64,000 bases of DNA from RGIG5579 sp045541915 (GTDB lineage: Bacteria > Bacillota > Clostridia > Oscillospirales > SIG627). This document shows, in pieces, positions 17,145 through 26,372 of the stretch; the stretch's first letter is position 1, and each line of letters opens with the position of its first letter. The stretch spans positions 110,190 to 174,189 of the forward strand of contig JAZQJZ010000007.1 of assembly GCA_045541915.1 (NCBI GenBank), read 5' to 3'. The translations under genes were made by a program, and so were the position numbers. The notes below the pieces were generated by a model. That model had not been told where the DNA came from. It saw only the letters and a program-made list of their open reading frames with translations, and made no database searches.

Positions 17145-17606
17145 CAGGCTGTCGAGGACGTCAGCCCCTACAAGGTTTGGCGAAACCGGAAACAAAGGCA
17201 AAGAAAATTTGCTTTGGCAAGCATTTGGCGGGAGGCTGATAGCCTCCCCTACAGAGTTTGATGAAAACGGAAACAAAGGCAAAGAAAATTTGCTTTGGCA
17301 AGCATCCGGCGGGAGGCTGATAGCCTCCCCTACAAGGGTTTGGTGGAACCGGAAACAATGGCAAACAAAATTTGTTTTGGCAAGCATTCGGCGGGAGGCT
17401 GATAGCCTCCTACAGAGTTTGATGAAAACGGTGTTTTAGGTGAGAAAACCGGGCAATGTAAAAGAATGGATTTTTGCCACAAGATTGGAATTCTTCCCTA
17501 TTTTGTAGGGGAGGCAAGCTGCCTCCCGTCTTGCGGCAAACCACAATCTATTTTTTCACTCGAATTTCATTCGGTTATTGGTAGGGGCCGACGTCCTCGA
17601 CGGCCC
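17145..17606. repeat. Mosaic of tandem and dispersed palindromic repeats
   Basis: Non-coding spacer. Three tandem units of about 81-82 bp begin near 17227, 17308 and 17390; each carries the hairpin GGGAGGCT-GAT-AGCCTCCC and an AAGAAAATTTGCTTTGGCAA-type stretch. Related palindromes stand alone at 17145-17172, 17504-17528 (TGTAGGGGAGGC...GCCTCCCG) and 17581-17606 (GTAGGGGCCGACG...). A 21-base piece starting at 17433 recurs inverted at 43987-44007. The region 17057-17770 holds no credible gene; short frames in it are translations of the repeats. Confidence 0.85.
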
Positions 17607-17730
17607 GTCTTACGAAAAACCATCCTAACAAATTTTGCATAAATCCGGTTCGGCAAGATTGCTGGGACTTCCCCGTCCCCGGCGGCTTGAAATCATTTTA
17701 AACCACAATTTTTGCGCGTTTTTTGATACA

Positions 17731-17765
17731 AAAAAAGACCAAGGAAGAATCCTTGGTCTTTTTTT
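17731..17765 (-). terminator. Terminator of the PAP2 operon
   Basis: AAAGACCAAGGA / TCCTTGGTCTTT stem with T or A runs on both sides, just beyond the PAP2 stop codon. Confidence 0.85.
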
Positions 17766-17770
17766 CATTT

Positions 17771-18334
17771 TTACTGTTTTTGCCCAGCCTTGTCAAAGCG
17801 CTTCCAAAAAAAATCCACAAGGTAAGAGGCAAGAAAGGCGAAGGCAGTGCCAAGCGCCGCACCGGCAATCACATCGCTGGGGTAATGCACCACCAGGCAA
17901 AGCCGGGAAATGGCCACAAAGATCCCCAGCACAAGGCAGGCAATGCCCCATTTTTTGTGGCGCAAAAGGAGCGCCACCGGTGCTTCAAAGGAAGCCAGGG
18001 TGTGACCGGAGGGGAAGGAGTAATCCGTTGACATATGTCCCCAGGCAAGTTGAACGGAAAGGGTGGGATCGGCGTCATAAGGTCTTGGACGGGCAACGAC
18101 ATTTTTCAAAACGCCGTTTCCCAGGATCAAGCCGATCAAAAGAGCAAGTCCCATGGAAAAGCCGGCTCTGCGGGTCTTTTTCGGAATCATAAGAATAAGA
18201 GAAAGAGCGATCCAGAAAATGCCCGATTCCCCAAAGGAGGTAACAAAGGTCCAGACAATGTCCCAAAGAGGGGTGGCAAGATCCTGAAGAGTATGTAAAA
18301 ACTCCAACTCCCACTGGGTAATGGCGTCAAACAT
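17771..18334 (-). CDS. PAP2-family membrane phosphatase
   Basis: A 187-residue integral membrane protein with several hydrophobic helices. It has the three PAP2 motifs in order: KNVVARPRP, FPSGH and SRLCLVVHYPSDV. The family removes phosphate from lipids such as phosphatidic acid or undecaprenyl pyrophosphate; the second is a common role in Firmicutes and fits the envelope-type neighbours. ATG behind GGAGG. Last gene of a three-gene operon (9-base gap). Confidence 0.85.
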   Translation of the reverse strand: MFDAITQWELEFLHTLQDLATPLWDIVWTFVTSFGESGIFWIALSLILMIPKKTRRAGFSMGLALLIGLILGNGVLKNVVARPRPYDADPTLSVQLAWGHMSTDYSFPSGHTLASFEAPVALLLRHKKWGIACLVLGIFVAISRLCLVVHYPSDVIAGAALGTAFAFLASYLVDFFWKRFDKAGQKQ

Positions 18335-18343
18335 ATTTCCTCC

Positions 18344-19495
18344 TCACTGAACGATGCGATCGTAGATATAGAACGAATTGCCCTTTTTCTTGGCAAAAAT
18401 GATCATATCCAATACGTCCACATAGTCCTCTCTGCCATGAAGCTTCAAAACGTGGTCAAAAGAAACGTGACAGCAGAAGGTATTCTCGTCAAAGGCATAA
18501 AAATCGTCGATCCGTTCATCCCGGAATTCATACCCGTTGTGATCCCAAACAAATTGAGACAGGTTATAGGCAATGTTCCGATAGAACATACTACTGGTAT
18601 CAAAATACTGGGACACCAAGCCGATCCGACCATCGTTTTGCATATATTTGGCATATTCCTTCATGCCATTCATAATGCGCTGGGAGTGGGTCTGTTTCCA
18701 CTCTTCATTATAAGAAAGGCCAGACACATATTCCCCGGTCTTTTCATCCTGGGTCAAAGTAAGGACAGCCTTATTTTGATCGGTCACGGAAAGGACCGGC
18801 TCCTGGAACAGTTCTCCCACCTCGTATGTAAGAAGGGTAATACCGGGAACGCCTTCCGGCAGATACTCGTTAAACTCATGGGCCTTCTCTTCCACCACGT
18901 GATCCGAGGAAACCTCTTTTCCGTTCACGGTGAGAATATAGCCTGAGGGAGCCGTAACGCGGACAGATTCCGTGGCCTTTAAGAACATTTCCATCTTGGA
19001 AAATTCATAGCCGCGAATACCGAATTGGCCGGGCGTCTGACTTTTTACAAAGGCAAGAGTGGCGATCTTGGTGGAGGGAATGGTTTGCACAGAGGGATTG
19101 TTTCCTTCCGTGGTTTCTTTTGTCTCCGCAGCTTTTTCGCTTTCCGGATCGACGAGAACCACATTGTACTGCACTTCGTTTTCCGTGATGATGGTGGCAT
19201 AGTAGGTCAGATTCTTTCCCTCTGCCATTCTTTTCAAGTGATCGGAAGCCGACTGCAGGGTTTCAAATTCACCGGGCTGATACTGGGCCTTTTCCAGGGC
19301 AGAAACATAGTCCTCGCCCTTAAAATAGGTCTGGAATACTTCCTCGGCCCGATGGATGGGCTGGCTTGATTCAAAAAAGGTCAAATACTTGTTTAAAATT
19401 CCCAGGCCAACAGCCAACAGCACGGCAAAGAGCAAAAGCACACCGGCATACAACACCCAGAACAAGGGGAATTTCTTTTTTGCTTTCTGATCCAT
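18344..19495 (-). CDS. Membrane-anchored extracytoplasmic protein of unknown function
   Basis: A 383-residue protein with a short Lys-rich cytoplasmic N terminus and one membrane helix at about residues 9-35, so most of it is outside the cell. I do not recognise a family. The outer part is mixed alpha/beta; a segment from ~40 to 100 (FQTYFKGEDYVSALEKAQY) and one near 290-380 look like repeated NTF2-like folds, which is a guess. Its ATG directly follows the stop codon of the NAGPA gene (TAAATG), and it is followed by PAP2, so a role in envelope polymer metabolism is inferred. Confidence 0.65.
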   Translation of the reverse strand: MDQKAKKKFPLFWVLYAGVLLLFAVLLAVGLGILNKYLTFFESSQPIHRAEEVFQTYFKGEDYVSALEKAQYQPGEFETLQSASDHLKRMAEGKNLTYYATIITENEVQYNVVLVDPESEKAAETKETTEGNNPSVQTIPSTKIATLAFVKSQTPGQFGIRGYEFSKMEMFLKATESVRVTAPSGYILTVNGKEVSSDHVVEEKAHEFNEYLPEGVPGITLLTYEVGELFQEPVLSVTDQNKAVLTLTQDEKTGEYVSGLSYNEEWKQTHSQRIMNGMKEYAKYMQNDGRIGLVSQYFDTSSMFYRNIAYNLSQFVWDHNGYEFRDERIDDFYAFDENTFCCHVSFDHVLKLHGREDYVDVLDMIIFAKKKGNSFYIYDRIVQ

Positions 19496-20674
19496 TTATT
19501 TCGCCTCCCCTACCAGAAAATAAGTGGGCATTTTGCGGGGATTGGTAAAGGCCTTGTAATTGTTCACCAGGCCCTGTCTCTGATATTCATCCAAAGTGGA
19601 AAGGTCATAATCGTAAAGATCATAGTAGTTGCGGTAATACATCATAGCAGAGCTTCCGCCGTCCAGTTTTCCCGCAACCACAGCGCCGTATTCCAGCATT
19701 AAGCTGATCAGTTCATTGTGGGTGGCGCCGATGCTGGAAGCAGTTCTTCCGTCGGTCACCAGAAGTAAAACCGTTCCGTCTGCTCTCTGGCCGATGGCGG
19801 TGCGTTGAGCACGACCGGTATCGCCGTCGGAGTAGTGAATGGTCATATTGGTTCCGTCATTGGTGATCAGGCAGTTGCCCGTCTGGAAGCAAACACCGTC
19901 CCGGATGCCAAGCTCCGTGGCGCGGGCTTGTGTCATCCCCTCCGAAACCACCAATTTATTCTCATTGGTAAAGCCCATAAAGGTCAGATAAGTGGGGCCG
20001 GACCAGGCAAGCTTTCCCTGGGAATAGGTGATGCCGATGGGGTTAGAGCCGGTGCCTACACCGCCCGTATCCGGAAATTCACCGCCGTTGATGGCAGCCA
20101 CCGCCTGATACTTTTCCACAATATCAAAAATGCGGCTTCCGCCCGGATTGGTATGGTAATTGTCACTGGAGGCACCAACAAATACTCTGCTGGGGTCCTT
20201 CACCATCAACAGATAAGCCTTGAAGGTGGGCTTTGTAATATTGAAAAAGCGAATGCCGTCAATGGCCTGGGCCCAGAAGTCTTCCTCTTCTCCTTCGGGT
20301 GTGGTATTGGCATCCTCCATGGAGATCACATCATACGTTACCGTTTTACTGCCGGAAACGATCTGTTCCACCAATTCCTCCGGCAAAAATAGGCCCGGAA
20401 GCCATTTGGTGGCGCTGGCCTGCTTGGCAGAAAGCACCAGAGCATCACGCATGGTGGGACTGGGGCCGCCCAGAAGTACATGGCAAGCGGAAATAGCAGC
20501 AATCAAAACACAAACAAGAAAGGTGCCGATGCAAAGAAGCACTCTGGGCCACACTTTCTTTTTCTCTCCCGATTTACCGTTTCCGGAAGATCCTTTATTT
20601 TTCGATTTTGGCTTGGTGGTAACGGAAACCTGAGGACGGTCCATTAACAACACAAAATGATCCTTGTTGTCCAA
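19496..20674 (-). CDS. Phosphodiester glycosidase family protein (NAGPA domain)
   Basis: A 392-residue protein with one N-terminal membrane anchor (~residues 36-62). The outer domain shows NAGPA/DUF2233 hallmarks: AAINGGEFPDTGG, GITYSQGKL, GQRADGTVLLLVTDGR and KLDGGSSAMM. The family, named after the enzyme that uncovers mannose-6-phosphate, cleaves sugar-phosphodiester bonds; bacterial members are thought to act on cell-wall teichoic-acid-like polymers. It probably starts at a TTG (20672-20674) behind AAAGGAGAGG; an ATG ten codons in lacks a site. First gene of the operon with 18344 and PAP2. Confidence 0.8.
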   Translation of the reverse strand: MDNKDHFVLLMDRPQVSVTTKPKSKNKGSSGNGKSGEKKKVWPRVLLCIGTFLVCVLIAAISACHVLLGGPSPTMRDALVLSAKQASATKWLPGLFLPEELVEQIVSGSKTVTYDVISMEDANTTPEGEEEDFWAQAIDGIRFFNITKPTFKAYLLMVKDPSRVFVGASSDNYHTNPGGSRIFDIVEKYQAVAAINGGEFPDTGGVGTGSNPIGITYSQGKLAWSGPTYLTFMGFTNENKLVVSEGMTQARATELGIRDGVCFQTGNCLITNDGTNMTIHYSDGDTGRAQRTAIGQRADGTVLLLVTDGRTASSIGATHNELISLMLEYGAVVAGKLDGGSSAMMYYRNYYDLYDYDLSTLDEYQRQGLVNNYKAFTNPRKMPTYFLVGEAK

Positions 20675-20801
20675 AAAGACCTCTCCTTTCTATTCTGAAA
20701 ATAATCAAAGCAAAAGCCAAAGGCTACAGCAGATTTCATTTTATCACATCTTCTTCGGAAAAACAACATTTTTTCACAAAAAACAAGCTTTTCAACTTCT
20801 C

Positions 20802-20830
20802 TTGCGCAATCCTTTTTCTTCCTGTATAAT
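20802..20830 (+). promoter_or_regulatory. Promoter of the AraC-family gene
   Basis: TTGCGC (20802-20807), 17-base spacer, TATAAT (20825-20830), 34 bases before the ATG at 20865. Confidence 0.7.
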
Positions 20831-20864
20831 AAGAATCAACCAAAAAAAGCGAAAGGGGCCTTTT

Positions 20865-21641
20865 ATGAAGCCTTTTTTTCAAGATCGTCCGGTAAGCCGG
20901 ATCTTTTCCTTCCATACGCTGGACTATGCCCCTCATCTTCACAATGCCCTGGAAATCGGTTTTTTATCAGAGGGAAAAAGTGTATTACAAATTGAGGGGA
21001 AAAATTACCCGGTAAAAGCCGGAGATTTTTTTGCGGTGTTTCCCGATTTGATCCACAGCTACAAGGAAAGCGAGGGAGCAAAGGGAACTCTTGCCATTCT
21101 GACATTGGAGGATCTTTCTCCCTTTCAAAAAAAACTAATGGAGACGGTACCCTTGTCCCCCGTTTTGACAAGCAAGGCCTGGAAAGAGAGCGATCTGGAG
21201 CTTATTTTTTCCCTGGCTCAAAAAGAAAATTCAGGCTTCGAAAAGGAGATCCGAACCGGATTCAGCCGGGTGATCACCGGAAAGATCCTTTCTCTTTTAA
21301 CCTTTGAAAAAAGGCAAAACACCACCAAAAGCACCTTGCGCGAGATCCTCTCCTATCTTTCCGCTCACAAAGGGGAAAATCTCACAAGAAAGAGCATCGC
21401 CCGGAATTTAGGCCTCAGCGAAAGCACCGTATCCCACGCTTTTTCCGAAGGACTGAAGACCACACTGACCCAGTACTTAAATCACCTTCGCCTGGAAGAG
21501 AGCGCCACCCTTTTAAAGGAAACCTCCCTTTCTGTCACCCAGGTGGCGGAACAGGCGGGCTTTGGCTCCCTTCGAAGCTTCAACCGTGTTTTCCGGGAAG
21601 CCTATGGCTCCTCTCCCAGTCAATACCGAAAAAAGAATTAA
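20865..21641 (+). CDS. AraC-family transcriptional regulator with cupin sensor domain
   Basis: A 258-residue regulator. The N-terminal half is a cupin-like ligand domain (HLHNALEIGFLSEG and the VKAGDFFAVFP turn), the usual sugar sensor of AraC/XylS proteins. The C-terminal ~100 residues carry two HTH units; SVTQVAEQAGFGSLRSFNRVF and FREAYGSSPSQYRK are the classical second-HTH signature. ATG at 20865 behind AAAGGGG. It converges on the GH3 gene and may regulate it, but the operator is not evident. Confidence 0.85.
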   Translation: MKPFFQDRPVSRIFSFHTLDYAPHLHNALEIGFLSEGKSVLQIEGKNYPVKAGDFFAVFPDLIHSYKESEGAKGTLAILTLEDLSPFQKKLMETVPLSPVLTSKAWKESDLELIFSLAQKENSGFEKEIRTGFSRVITGKILSLLTFEKRQNTTKSTLREILSYLSAHKGENLTRKSIARNLGLSESTVSHAFSEGLKTTLTQYLNHLRLEESATLLKETSLSVTQVAEQAGFGSLRSFNRVFREAYGSSPSQYRKKN

Positions 21642-21647
21642 GAACAA

Positions 21648-21683
21648 AAAAAGATGCAGTCTATTTTAGACTGCATCTTTTTT
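21648..21683 (+). terminator. Bidirectional terminator between AraC and GH3 genes
   Basis: AAGATGCAGTCTA / TAGACTGCATCTT stem with A-run before and T-run after; it separates convergent genes. Confidence 0.88.
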
Positions 21684-21686
21684 CTT

Positions 21687-24065
21687 TTATTCAAAGTGGC
21701 TCATCAAATGGATCACACGGCGTACGGCCTCCAGAGCAACGGCTCTGTCGATCTTGCCGGTGGCAATGCTCTCGCCCAGGTCATAATCCTCGGGAGCGCC
21801 GGGCATACTCTTTGTGATTTGGTGAGGCATCTTCACGTCGTTTCCGCCGTAAAGCTCATTTTCCAAGGTCTCATAAGTCCACCAGTCGGTCATCACAAGG
21901 CCGGGATACTTCCACTCCCCCTTGAGAACACCATTGATCAATTCCCAGTTGCGGCTGTTTCTGGTGCCGTTGACTACGTTGTAGCTGGTCATCACACACC
22001 AGGGATCGGCTTTCTTCACGCAAATCTCAAAGCCGCGCAGATAGATCTCTCTCAATGCCCGTTCGGAAACACGGGAGTCGGAATACTTTCGATTGACCTC
22101 CTTGTTGTTGCAGCAGAAGTGCTTGACGGTGGCGGCGATCTTCTGGGACTGGATACCCTTGACCGTAGCCGCAGCAAACAGACCGGTGGCAACTGGATCC
22201 TCGGAGTAGTACTCAAAGTTTCGGCCGCAAAGAGGGCTGCGGTGGATATTCATGCCGGGTGTCAGCCAGATACCGGCGTTGTTCTCCTTCACTTCCATTG
22301 CGCCAACCTTGCCGCATTTTTCAGCAAGAGATAAATTCCAGGACTGGGAAACCGTATTGGCGGCAGGGAAATAGGTGGTGCTCACACCGCTTCCTGCGGC
22401 AGTACGGAATCCGGCAGGACCGTCACTGGTGGGGATGGAGGGGATGGAAAGGGGATCCTGATACCCTTCAGAAACACGGGGAACGGTATTGGCACCGATA
22501 TAACCGGTTTGAGCGGCATTCATAGCGGTATGACCGTAAAGCATAGAGGCAATGACTCCATCGGGAAGACTTGCCAAAAATTCTTCCTCTTTGCCTGCTG
22601 CCAGGGCGGCCTCCAAGGTCAAAGACTGCTCGGGAGCGGCGGCCTTTAAGCGATAGCGGCGGGGAGGATGGTTCTTCTTTTCAGCCTTGGGCAATTTTTC
22701 GTATTCACCGGTGGCAGTCAGTCTTTCCTCCAGATCAGTGGGCGCCATATAGGAGTGGAGACGGCGGGTAACGGTATCCTCCTTCCAATCAAAGGAGAGC
22801 ACCTTTTTGCTGTCTCTTACATTGGTACCCATGGACACAATGTATTCGCCCTTTTCCAGGATAAAGCAGCTCTTGGCAACCTTGCCCAGATCGTCAAAGG
22901 CGGAAAGAGAACGGATGTCAAAGGAGAGGGTCAATTTCTGCTCCTGGCCGGGCAAAAGCTCTTTTGTTTTGGCAAAGGTAGCAAGCTCCTTCTTGGCCTT
23001 GCCCAGTTTTCCCTGGGGAGCGGAAAGATACAGCTGAACCACTTCTTTTCCGGCAAAGGAGCCGGTGTTTTTCACCAGAACCGTACACTTCACGGTATTC
23101 TTTTCCAAAACGGCGCTCTGGCACTGCACGTCAAAGGTGGTATAGCCGATGCCGTAGCCGAAGGGATACACCACTTTTTCGGGCGCAAAGGTCTCAAAAT
23201 AGCGGTAGCCTACGAAAATATCTTCCTTGTAGCTGACATAATCATCTGTTTCGGTATAGGTTTCGGTGGTAATGTAGTCCTCGATCTTCTCTGCCAGGGT
23301 ATCCTGCAGGTGACCGGAGGGGTAGCGCTTACCCATCAGGATCTCCACCAGAGCTTCTCCGGCAAAGGAGCCGCCGAAGCCGGGATACAAAATAGCGCCG
23401 ATCTTGGGATCATCACGTAGCTCGCGAATACCAACCGGGCCGCAAACGCAAAGGACCACGATCACCTTCTTGAAGTCCTGTTCCAGCTTCTTCAGCTGAC
23501 GAAGCTCACTGTCAAAGAGCTTAAAATCTCTTTCCTTTCGGTCTCCGTCCACCGTTCCCTCGGTGGAATAACGAAGGATTGCAAAAATGGCCACATCGCC
23601 AAAGGAAACGGCTTTCTGATACAGATCGTCCGGAACCTCGATCGGTTCCAGGGGAAGATAGGTTCTCCATTTTCTCTTTTCTTTTTTGGGGAGGTCATCG
23701 CCCTCCTTCAGAATTTCCTGAACGCCCTTTTCCGCGTGGTCGATCAGTGGCTCAAAAAGCTCAATTTCGCCCCGTTTTGCCGCATTCTTCAAGGCATCGG
23801 CAAGAGACACCTTAATATCGGTCACAACACTGCCGGAACCACCGCCGCCGAAAATGTATTCTCCGGCACCGCGGCCGAACAAACACACCTTTGCACCGGA
23901 CTTTAAGGGCAAGGTGCCATTTTCATTTTTCAACAGTACCGTTCCCTCAATGGCGGCTTCCTTGGAAACTGCCAGATGACGGGGAGAAGCGGTGACTCTG
24001 CGTCCGTCTTTTCCCAAGGGAAGAACGGAGCCGAAGCGATATCTTGCAAAACGTGTCATACTCAT
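21687..24065 (-). CDS. Glycoside hydrolase family 3 enzyme with permuted domain order
   Basis: A 792-residue beta-glycosidase. Unlike standard GH3, the (alpha/beta)6 domain comes first (GTVLLKNENGTLPL, ~residue 40) followed by a fibronectin-III-like part (GKEVVQLYLSAPQG), and the TIM-barrel domain is last, with DGPAGFR, KHFCCNN and the VMTDWW nucleophile Asp near residue 725. This swapped order is known for some Ruminococcus and Butyrivibrio beta-glucosidases. No signal peptide, so it acts on imported oligosaccharides. The ATG at 24065 is behind AAAGGTGAG; a TTG at 24107 is less likely. Confidence 0.85.
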   Translation of the reverse strand: MSMTRFARYRFGSVLPLGKDGRRVTASPRHLAVSKEAAIEGTVLLKNENGTLPLKSGAKVCLFGRGAGEYIFGGGGSGSVVTDIKVSLADALKNAAKRGEIELFEPLIDHAEKGVQEILKEGDDLPKKEKRKWRTYLPLEPIEVPDDLYQKAVSFGDVAIFAILRYSTEGTVDGDRKERDFKLFDSELRQLKKLEQDFKKVIVVLCVCGPVGIRELRDDPKIGAILYPGFGGSFAGEALVEILMGKRYPSGHLQDTLAEKIEDYITTETYTETDDYVSYKEDIFVGYRYFETFAPEKVVYPFGYGIGYTTFDVQCQSAVLEKNTVKCTVLVKNTGSFAGKEVVQLYLSAPQGKLGKAKKELATFAKTKELLPGQEQKLTLSFDIRSLSAFDDLGKVAKSCFILEKGEYIVSMGTNVRDSKKVLSFDWKEDTVTRRLHSYMAPTDLEERLTATGEYEKLPKAEKKNHPPRRYRLKAAAPEQSLTLEAALAAGKEEEFLASLPDGVIASMLYGHTAMNAAQTGYIGANTVPRVSEGYQDPLSIPSIPTSDGPAGFRTAAGSGVSTTYFPAANTVSQSWNLSLAEKCGKVGAMEVKENNAGIWLTPGMNIHRSPLCGRNFEYYSEDPVATGLFAAATVKGIQSQKIAATVKHFCCNNKEVNRKYSDSRVSERALREIYLRGFEICVKKADPWCVMTSYNVVNGTRNSRNWELINGVLKGEWKYPGLVMTDWWTYETLENELYGGNDVKMPHQITKSMPGAPEDYDLGESIATGKIDRAVALEAVRRVIHLMSHFE

Positions 24066-24162
24066 TACTCTCACCTTTTCCTTTTCGTTTTTTTCATTAT
24101 GAGACAAATGGTTGAAAAAATCAAGTCACAAACGGACATTTTTCAGCCAAATTGTGCTTTTT

Positions 24163-24930
24163 CTAAAGTTTTAGCAATTCTTTTGCATTGAAGTAGAAAA
24201 TGTTTTCCGTATCCTTTGCCGAAAGCTTCTCGGAGAGGACATACTGAATGTATTTTTGCTGACACCCCTCTTCATCACTTCCCGGAAAATCCGTTCCGTA
24301 GAGGATCCTCTCGCTCCCCACCCGCGCAACTGCATCCCGGAGCATACCCGGTCGCGAGGCGCCATAGGCGGAAAGATCCACATAGACATTTTCATTTTCT
24401 TTCATCAGAGAAATGAAATCTTCATAAAGTCCATAGCCGTCAAGATGCGCCAGAACCATCTTCATCCCGGGCACCTGGCGCAGAATGTGACGGTTCAATT
24501 CCATCTTCTTGGAGGGATGCAGATTCACCACCATACCCAGATCCCGGGCATAGGAAAGGATCTCCGGCAGATTGGGGTGGTCATACTGAAAGCCCATCAT
24601 ATAATATACAATCTCCCCCACCAGAACGCCGCCTTTTTCCTTGTGCCGCTCCAGTTCCCTGCAGGATAGATCCACAAAATCCGGGTGGATGTGCACACCG
24701 GGAACAAAAAAGTCGGAAAACTGTCTTTGAAATGCCCAGACCTTTTCATTAAGCTCCGGCAGACGCCACGAAAATTCCTCTGCCGGCTTCTTATAAGCAT
24801 CCAGATTGATAAAAGAGCCCGCACAGCCGCAGATTCCGTTTTTCTTTAAAATTTCGACGAAGCGCACCGGATCGGTATTGTTTTGGTGAAAGTCATAACC
24901 GGGGTGAAGATGAAAGTCAAAAATTTTCAT
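24163..24930 (-). CDS. Amidohydrolase-family TIM-barrel metal hydrolase
   Basis: A 255-residue protein of the amidohydrolase_2 type. FDFHLHPG gives the HxH metal ligands, VLAHLDGYG another His, and LYGTDFPG the final Asp. Members hydrolyse or decarboxylate small cyclic or carboxylated compounds; the substrate is unknown. It lies 10 bases after the lipoprotein gene and is the last gene of the serine dehydratase-lipoprotein-amidohydrolase run. Confidence 0.78.
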   Translation of the reverse strand: MKIFDFHLHPGYDFHQNNTDPVRFVEILKKNGICGCAGSFINLDAYKKPAEEFSWRLPELNEKVWAFQRQFSDFFVPGVHIHPDFVDLSCRELERHKEKGGVLVGEIVYYMMGFQYDHPNLPEILSYARDLGMVVNLHPSKKMELNRHILRQVPGMKMVLAHLDGYGLYEDFISLMKENENVYVDLSAYGASRPGMLRDAVARVGSERILYGTDFPGSDEEGCQQKYIQYVLSEKLSAKDTENIFYFNAKELLKL

Positions 24931-24940
24931 TGCTTTCTCC

Positions 24941-26356
24941 TCAATGCTGGTGATCGCTATGATCCCCTTCCATACCGGGCGTGGTGGGAGTGGGGATCTG
25001 AAGGGAAGGCAGGGTCACCTGCTCCGTTTCATCTACCGTCACAGAATATTGAGCCGAAAGAACCGAAGAGGCACTGCTTCCCTGGAAGGAGAAGGAAAAA
25101 GCCGTCAATTCTCCCTGGGAAAGGGTGGTGGTAAAGACTCCCGTACCGGACGAGGTGATACCCTCCAAGGTCGCACCCGAATCCGGAAACAGTGCAAGGA
25201 TCTTCTCTGCCAAAACCCGGCATCCCGTTTCACTGACCGAAAACGAAACGGTATTCTGTCCGCTTTCCTGGGAAAGGGTCAAATTTGCCATCTGGGAAAG
25301 AGGTAGAAGATTTTCCTTAAGCACCTGACTCCAGGGAAGCTCTTTGGTTTCCGAAATGCTCTCACTCATCTTTTCTCCGGTGATCACATTGTATTCGTTT
25401 TCCGTCACACTGCCCCCTTGGGCCAGGATCTGATAAAAGCGGCTCTCTTCCCCATCCTTCTTTCCGGTTAAGGTCTGGCGGGACAGATAATACTCGCCTT
25501 TTTCATTTTGGTAGCAGTTGATCTCGGAGTGGATCTGATTTTTCTCCTCTCCCACCGAAAGGGTGTGAGAAGAAAGGATGGTCGCCTGGAACACATCCTT
25601 GTTTTCCAGCGCCTTTACCGCATGGGAAACAAGATGCGGAATACGGATATCTCCCACCGGGATCCATTCTACTCCCTCCGGCAATTCCGGAAGTGAGGCA
25701 TCATCGGAACGGGAATGGACCAGCGTGGTTACAAGGGTCACCTCTCCTTGTCCTTCCTTGCCGGAAACCACAATGGTTTCCTTTTCCAAAATACCGTTTT
25801 CCTTCAATTCCACCGTTCCGTTTGCACGCTCCGGCTGAAAATCCGCTTCCCCTGCCGCCCCGGAAAACAGTTCCAAAAGCGTTTGGTCAGAGACGGTATA
25901 GAAAAGAGTCAAGCCGTCCCGGGTCACATCCGAAACCTGATCCTTTTCCAAGCTTGAGACGGGATAATAGTAGGTGTTCAGATACTCCTGAGCCGCACGG
26001 GAGGTGGCTGGAGCGGTAAAATTCCCCAGCGAGCCGGAGACAGAAAGCTCTTTTCCGTTAAACCAAACATTATCTTCTCCCAATCGGGCAAAGGAGATGC
26101 TGTCGTAACCCGTGCGAATCCGCGTGGTTTTCACCGTTTTGGATTCCTCTCCAAAGGTGATGACGCTTTCCAAATAAGAATAAGAAAGGGCCTTCGTTTT
26201 GGAAAGGGCTTTTTCATAAAGCTCCTGAGCGGAAAGGGAGGAAAGATCCTCTTTTTCTGCCTGGTCACCGGTCTGGGTCACTGCAGGGGATTCAGAACAG
26301 GAAACCAGAGAAAGCAGGATCACCAAACACAGGAAAATAGAAAGTTGTTTTTTCAT
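24941..26356 (-). CDS. Lipoprotein of unknown function
   Basis: A 471-residue secreted lipoprotein. The signal sequence ends in SLVSC (Cys20) for lipid attachment. Two similar beta-rich halves can be seen: one beginning KALSKTKALSYSYLESV, the other KALENKDVFQATILSSH, both followed by strand-rich repeats, in the manner of LolA/DUF6612-like lipoproteins; this is a fold guess. The C terminus is His-rich (DHSDHQH). ATG at 26356 behind AAGGAAGGTG; the longer frame from 26404 overlaps the dehydratase gene and is rejected. Confidence 0.7.
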   Translation of the reverse strand: MKKQLSIFLCLVILLSLVSCSESPAVTQTGDQAEKEDLSSLSAQELYEKALSKTKALSYSYLESVITFGEESKTVKTTRIRTGYDSISFARLGEDNVWFNGKELSVSGSLGNFTAPATSRAAQEYLNTYYYPVSSLEKDQVSDVTRDGLTLFYTVSDQTLLELFSGAAGEADFQPERANGTVELKENGILEKETIVVSGKEGQGEVTLVTTLVHSRSDDASLPELPEGVEWIPVGDIRIPHLVSHAVKALENKDVFQATILSSHTLSVGEEKNQIHSEINCYQNEKGEYYLSRQTLTGKKDGEESRFYQILAQGGSVTENEYNVITGEKMSESISETKELPWSQVLKENLLPLSQMANLTLSQESGQNTVSFSVSETGCRVLAEKILALFPDSGATLEGITSSGTGVFTTTLSQGELTAFSFSFQGSSASSVLSAQYSVTVDETEQVTLPSLQIPTPTTPGMEGDHSDHQH

Positions 26357-26372
26357 CTCATCACCTTCCTTT

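Noticed and set aside
17133..17439. Short frames in the 17-kb spacer, and the idea that the tandem units form a CRISPR array
   Set aside because: The frames translate the repeats themselves. The 81-bp units are near identical along their whole length, so there are no unique spacers between conserved repeats, and no cas genes are near.
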